From Candidatus Shapirobacteria bacterium (GTDB taxonomy: Bacteria; Patescibacteriota; Microgenomatia; UBA12405; JAUWLS01): DNA of 8,317 nucleotides. The position numbers and the translations under genes are program-made. The stretch covers positions 1 through 8,317 of the forward strand of contig DAOUWE010000019.1 in assembly GCA_030667285.1 (NCBI GenBank), given 5' to 3'. The notes under the pieces are model-generated. The model was not told where the DNA came from, did no database searches, and saw nothing but the letters and a program-made list of their open reading frames with translations. Numbering within the stretch: the stretch's first letter is position 1; every line of letters begins with the position of its first letter. Shown here piece by piece: positions 6,691 to 8,317 of this stretch.

Positions 6691-6746
6691 CAAAGACAGT
6701 CGGTAATCTCAAGAATTTTTGAGAAACGAAGCATCCGGCCGAGGTG
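6691..6746 (+). promoter_or_regulatory. Ribosomal protein L10 leader (autoregulatory mRNA element)
   Basis: The stretch begins AAAGACAGUCGGU and ends AUCCGGCCGAGGUG, matching the conserved ends of the L10 leader (GACAG...GGU and GCCGAGGU) seen upstream of rplJ in many bacteria. Between them is a clear hairpin: TCTCAA (6707-6712) pairs with TTGAGA (6719-6724). GTCGG (6699-6703) can pair with CCGGC (6735-6739) to close the element. In the known mechanism, L10, usually with L7/L12, binds this RNA when ribosomal RNA is short. The last bases, CGAGGTG (6740-6746), can instead pair with CACCTCG (6766-6772), an arrangement expected for an antiterminator. Binding of L10 would hold these bases in the leader fold and release CACCTCG to form the downstream terminator. 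Confidence 0.8.
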
Positions 6747-6766
6747 AAAAGTAAATTTTTATCACC

Positions 6767-6790
6767 ACCTCGTCTCTGGCGAGGTTTTTT
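6767..6790 (+). terminator. Attenuator: intrinsic terminator directly before rplJ
   Basis: ACCTCG (6767-6772) pairs with CGAGGT (6780-6785) around a 7-nt loop, followed by a run of six T (6785-6790). The T run ends 1 nt before the rplJ ATG. The 5' arm is the same sequence that the end of the L10 leader can capture, so the two folds exclude each other. This is the attenuation layout known for L10 leaders in other bacteria. Confidence 0.75.
6781..6784 (+). promoter_or_regulatory. rplJ ribosome-binding site inside the terminator stem
   Basis: GAGG lies 7 nt before the ATG at 6792 and is the clearest Shine-Dalgarno sequence in the window. All four bases belong to the 3' arm of the attenuator stem, so the terminator fold would also hide the ribosome-binding site. 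Confidence 0.65.
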
Positions 6791-6791
6791 A

Positions 6792-7301
6792 ATGACCAAA
6801 CAAACCAAAATCTATCAAGTCGAAGACATCAAAACCAGACTAGAAGGTTCTCGTTCAGCCGCTCTGGTTGACTATCAAGGCCTGTCAGCAGAACAAATCG
6901 CCGCCCTCAGAAAAGAGGTCAAAGAAACCGGCGGAGTCATAGAAGTAGCCAAAAACACTCTTGTTCAAAGAGCTCTTTCCCGCTTGGGCATCGAACTTCC
7001 CGAAAAACTGGTTGGTCCCACTGCCGTTGTCTACTGCGAAAAAGACGAAGTTACTCCTTTAAAAGCAATCAAAAAAACCGCCGATATTCACAAAAAACCG
7101 GAATTCAAATACGGCATCTACCAAAACAAACTACTCTCTCTAGATCAATTAAAGGAACTAATATCTCTTCCGAGCAGAGAACAGCTTTTAGCCAGTCTTC
7201 TCTCTGGTCTTCAAAGTCCCCTTTCTCGGCTTACTCACGCTCTTAAATTCAATCAAGTCAAGCTACTACTTACTTTAAAAGCAGCTACTGAAAAAAACTA
7301 A
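6792..7301 (+). CDS. rplJ: 50S ribosomal protein L10
   Basis: A 169-residue ribosomal protein L10 (uL10), close to the usual length of about 165-175. Typical motifs are in order: DYQGLSAEQIAALR (27-40), VAKNTLVQRAL (52-62), GPTAVVY (75-81), FKYGIY (105-110) and LISLPSREQLLASLLSGLQSPLS (from 123). L10 anchors dimers of L7/L12 through its C-terminal helix (about 145-165) to form the ribosomal stalk, which recruits translation factors. It also represses its own operon by binding the mRNA leader described upstream. The ATG at 6792 is chosen because GAGG lies 7 nt before it and the TKQTKIYQVEDIK start fits the family. An in-frame GTG at 6744 would place the start inside the regulatory leader and add 16 unrelated residues. 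rplL follows after 37 bp. Confidence 0.96.
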   Translation: MTKQTKIYQVEDIKTRLEGSRSAALVDYQGLSAEQIAALRKEVKETGGVIEVAKNTLVQRALSRLGIELPEKLVGPTAVVYCEKDEVTPLKAIKKTADIHKKPEFKYGIYQNKLLSLDQLKELISLPSREQLLASLLSGLQSPLSRLTHALKFNQVKLLLTLKAATEKN

Positions 7302-7338
7302 ATTAACATTCAAACTATTAATTATTAAATATAAAAAA

Positions 7339-7764
7339 ATGTCAGACAAAAAAGAAAAAGTAGTCAAAAAAGTCAAAACCGACTCCAAGCTCCAAAAAAT
7401 CGTGGACGAGGTTTCCACTCTCTCTGTTATGGAATTAAGCGAGCTGGTTAAAGCTCTGGAGGACAAGCTAGGCGTTCAGGCCGTAGCCGCTGCTCCCGTA
7501 GCCGCTGCTCCTGCCGGCGGAGATCAAGCTACTCCTGCCGCCGAAGAAAAATCCGAATTTGACGTAATTCTAGCTTCTGCCGGTTCTAATAAAATTGCCG
7601 TCATCAAAGCCATCAGAGAAATCAAGCCCGATCTTGGTCTCAAAGACGCCAAAGATCTAGCTGATGCCGCTCCCAAAGAAATTCTTGAAGGGGCTAAAAA
7701 AGAAGTCGCCGACGAAGCCAAAGAAAAACTCGAAGCGGCTGGAGCCCAAGTGGAGCTCAAATAA
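7339..7764 (+). CDS. rplL: 50S ribosomal protein L7/L12
   Basis: A 141-residue L7/L12 stalk protein (bL12). After a Lys-rich N-terminal extension of about 18 residues comes the dimerisation and L10-binding domain (19-47, LSVMELSELVKALEDKLGV), an Ala/Pro hinge (48-71) and the C-terminal factor-binding domain (72-141), with KIAVIKAIREIKPDLGLKDAKDL and a LEAAGAQVELK ending. It is about 20 residues longer than the 121-residue E. coli protein, owing to the extension and a longer hinge. It works in two or more dimers on L10 to recruit and stimulate GTPase factors. No Shine-Dalgarno precedes the ATG; the 37-bp spacer from rplJ is almost pure A/T, with TTAAAT at 7325-7330 and TATAAA at 7330-7335 as possible -10 sequences. 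Unlike most of the window, the gene has more G than C on the coding strand, as its Ala/Glu/Gly-rich composition would produce. Confidence 0.97.
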   Translation: MSDKKEKVVKKVKTDSKLQKIVDEVSTLSVMELSELVKALEDKLGVQAVAAAPVAAAPAGGDQATPAAEEKSEFDVILASAGSNKIAVIKAIREIKPDLGLKDAKDLADAAPKEILEGAKKEVADEAKEKLEAAGAQVELK

Positions 7765-7766
7765 AA

Positions 7767-8317
7767 CTAAGATAGTGCAAAGCTTTTTATACTTTCTGCG
7801 GTCGTCTTTATTATTCTCTCTATCGCCTCCTTTGTATTAAAGGCATTATGAGGTGTGAATATTACGTTCGGTCTCTCTCGCAATAAGTGATAAGAAACAA
7901 TCTCTTTCAGGTCATCTTCTGTAGTTCCGCTTTCCATTACCACTCCAATATCATCTACTTTTGCTTCCTCTTCGGTCACATCCAGCCCTGCCCCGGCTAA
8001 AACCCCCTCATCCAAAGCCCACAATAAGGCTTCCGTTTCCACAACCGGCCCTCTCGCCGTATTTATAAGATAAGACCCTCTTTTCATTTTTTTTATATTC
8101 TCTCTGTTCAGTATATGAAAGGTCTCTTTAGACGAAGGAATATGTAAGGACAAAAAATCCGCCCTGGAAAGACAATCTTCCAAGCTCACACACTCATAGC
8201 CATGTTCTTTGGCTTTTGCCGCATTTCTTCCTCTCCCTACTCCCAACACTTCCATTCCAAATCCTCGCCCTCTTTTTATCATTTCCTGTCCTATTTTCCC
8301 CACTCCCACTACTCCCA
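7767..8317 (-). CDS. Partial D-2-hydroxyacid dehydrogenase (D-lactate dehydrogenase-like), N-terminus outside window
   Basis: The frame runs off the right edge, leaving 182 visible residues plus the stop; the N-terminal part of the catalytic domain is missing. The fragment opens directly in the nucleotide-binding motif GVVGVGKIG (GxGxxG). The catalytic residues can be placed in visible numbering: Arg88 in NTARGPVVE, Glu117 in GLDVTEEE and His156 in FTPHNAFNTKEA. The stretch RPNVIFTPHNAFNTKEAIERI recalls the D-lactate dehydrogenase branch more than the phosphoglycerate dehydrogenase branch. The enzyme would reduce a 2-keto acid such as pyruvate to the D-hydroxy acid, a common way to recycle reduced cofactor in fermenting cells. 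At the end of the second beta strand, where NAD-dependent members have Asp, this one has Gly27 followed by Arg28 and Arg30, which hints at NADP(H). It converges with rplL, leaving 2 bp between stop codons. Confidence 0.9.
   Translation of the reverse strand, partial: GVVGVGKIGQEMIKRGRGFGMEVLGVGRGRNAAKAKEHGYECVSLEDCLSRADFLSLHIPSSKETFHILNRENIKKMKRGSYLINTARGPVVETEALLWALDEGVLAGAGLDVTEEEAKVDDIGVVMESGTTEDDLKEIVSYHLLRERPNVIFTPHNAFNTKEAIERIIKTTAESIKSFALS

Noticed and set aside
6744..6791. In-frame GTG giving rplJ a 16-residue N-terminal extension
   Set aside because: These bases form the antiterminator and terminator of the L10 leader, the extension matches no L10 start, and a proper Shine-Dalgarno precedes the ATG at 6792.
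7741..7757. GAGC...GCTC inverted repeat near the end of rplL as a terminator
   Set aside because: The stem has only four pairs with a 9-nt loop, there is no T run next to it on either strand, and it lies in coding sequence.
7524..7760. A 78-codon minus-strand frame over rplL
   Set aside because: It is a Ser/Ala-rich mirror of the L7/L12 coding sequence and shows no independent start signals.
1..8317. Search for tRNA genes, CRISPR arrays, insertion sequences, toxin-antitoxin pairs or phage genes
   Set aside because: No cloverleaf, regularly spaced repeat, transposase motif, terminal inverted repeat or phage-like protein was seen. The window is almost fully occupied by the genes listed.

Overview
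The window looks like a piece of a small bacterial genome of the Candidate Phyla Radiation (Patescibacteria), perhaps near the Microgenomates. This is an inference from style: tightly packed genes, few Shine-Dalgarno sequences, A-rich and C-rich coding on the + strand, short or atypical versions of conserved proteins, and hard-to-name proteins between housekeeping genes. UGA is used as a normal stop (the miaB end and the phosphatidyltransferase end), so the UGA=Gly code of Gracilibacteria/SR1 does not apply. No RNA gene, mobile element, phage gene or CRISPR array was seen.

Left half (1-4192): four genes run leftward. In transcription order they are an MgtC/SapB-DUF4010 membrane protein, a Nudix hydrolase with long unknown flanks, a membrane-anchored alpha/beta hydrolase, and a protein cut by the left edge whose visible half weakly resembles the substrate domain of acyl-ACP-reductase-like proteins. 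Gaps are 40-91 bp. At least three of the four have a -10-like hexamer 5-7 nt before the start codon, which would give leaderless mRNAs.

Centre to right (4233-7764): five genes run rightward. They are a MiaB-type tRNA methylthiotransferase without its usual C-terminal TRAM domain, a CDP-alcohol phosphatidyltransferase, an unknown basic protein overlapping it by 4 nt, and then rplJ and rplL (ribosomal proteins L10 and L7/L12). The rplJ-rplL unit has the best promoter of the window and a recognisable L10-type leader. That leader ends in an intrinsic terminator whose 3' arm contains the rplJ Shine-Dalgarno sequence, so L10 could shut off both transcription and translation of its own operon.

Right edge (7767-8317): a leftward D-2-hydroxyacid (D-lactate-like) dehydrogenase, missing its N-terminal part beyond the window, converges on rplL with 2 bp between stop codons.

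The two gene blocks diverge from a 40-bp gap between mgtC and miaB, where two -10 elements face away from each other and each sits where the other's -35 would be. The genes do not form one pathway. They combine translation (miaB, rplJ, rplL), membrane lipid work (phosphatidyltransferase) and small-molecule enzymes. No convincing new multi-gene defence or mobile system was found. The most notable features are the L10 attenuator design, the repeated leaderless-promoter pattern and the shortened MiaB.
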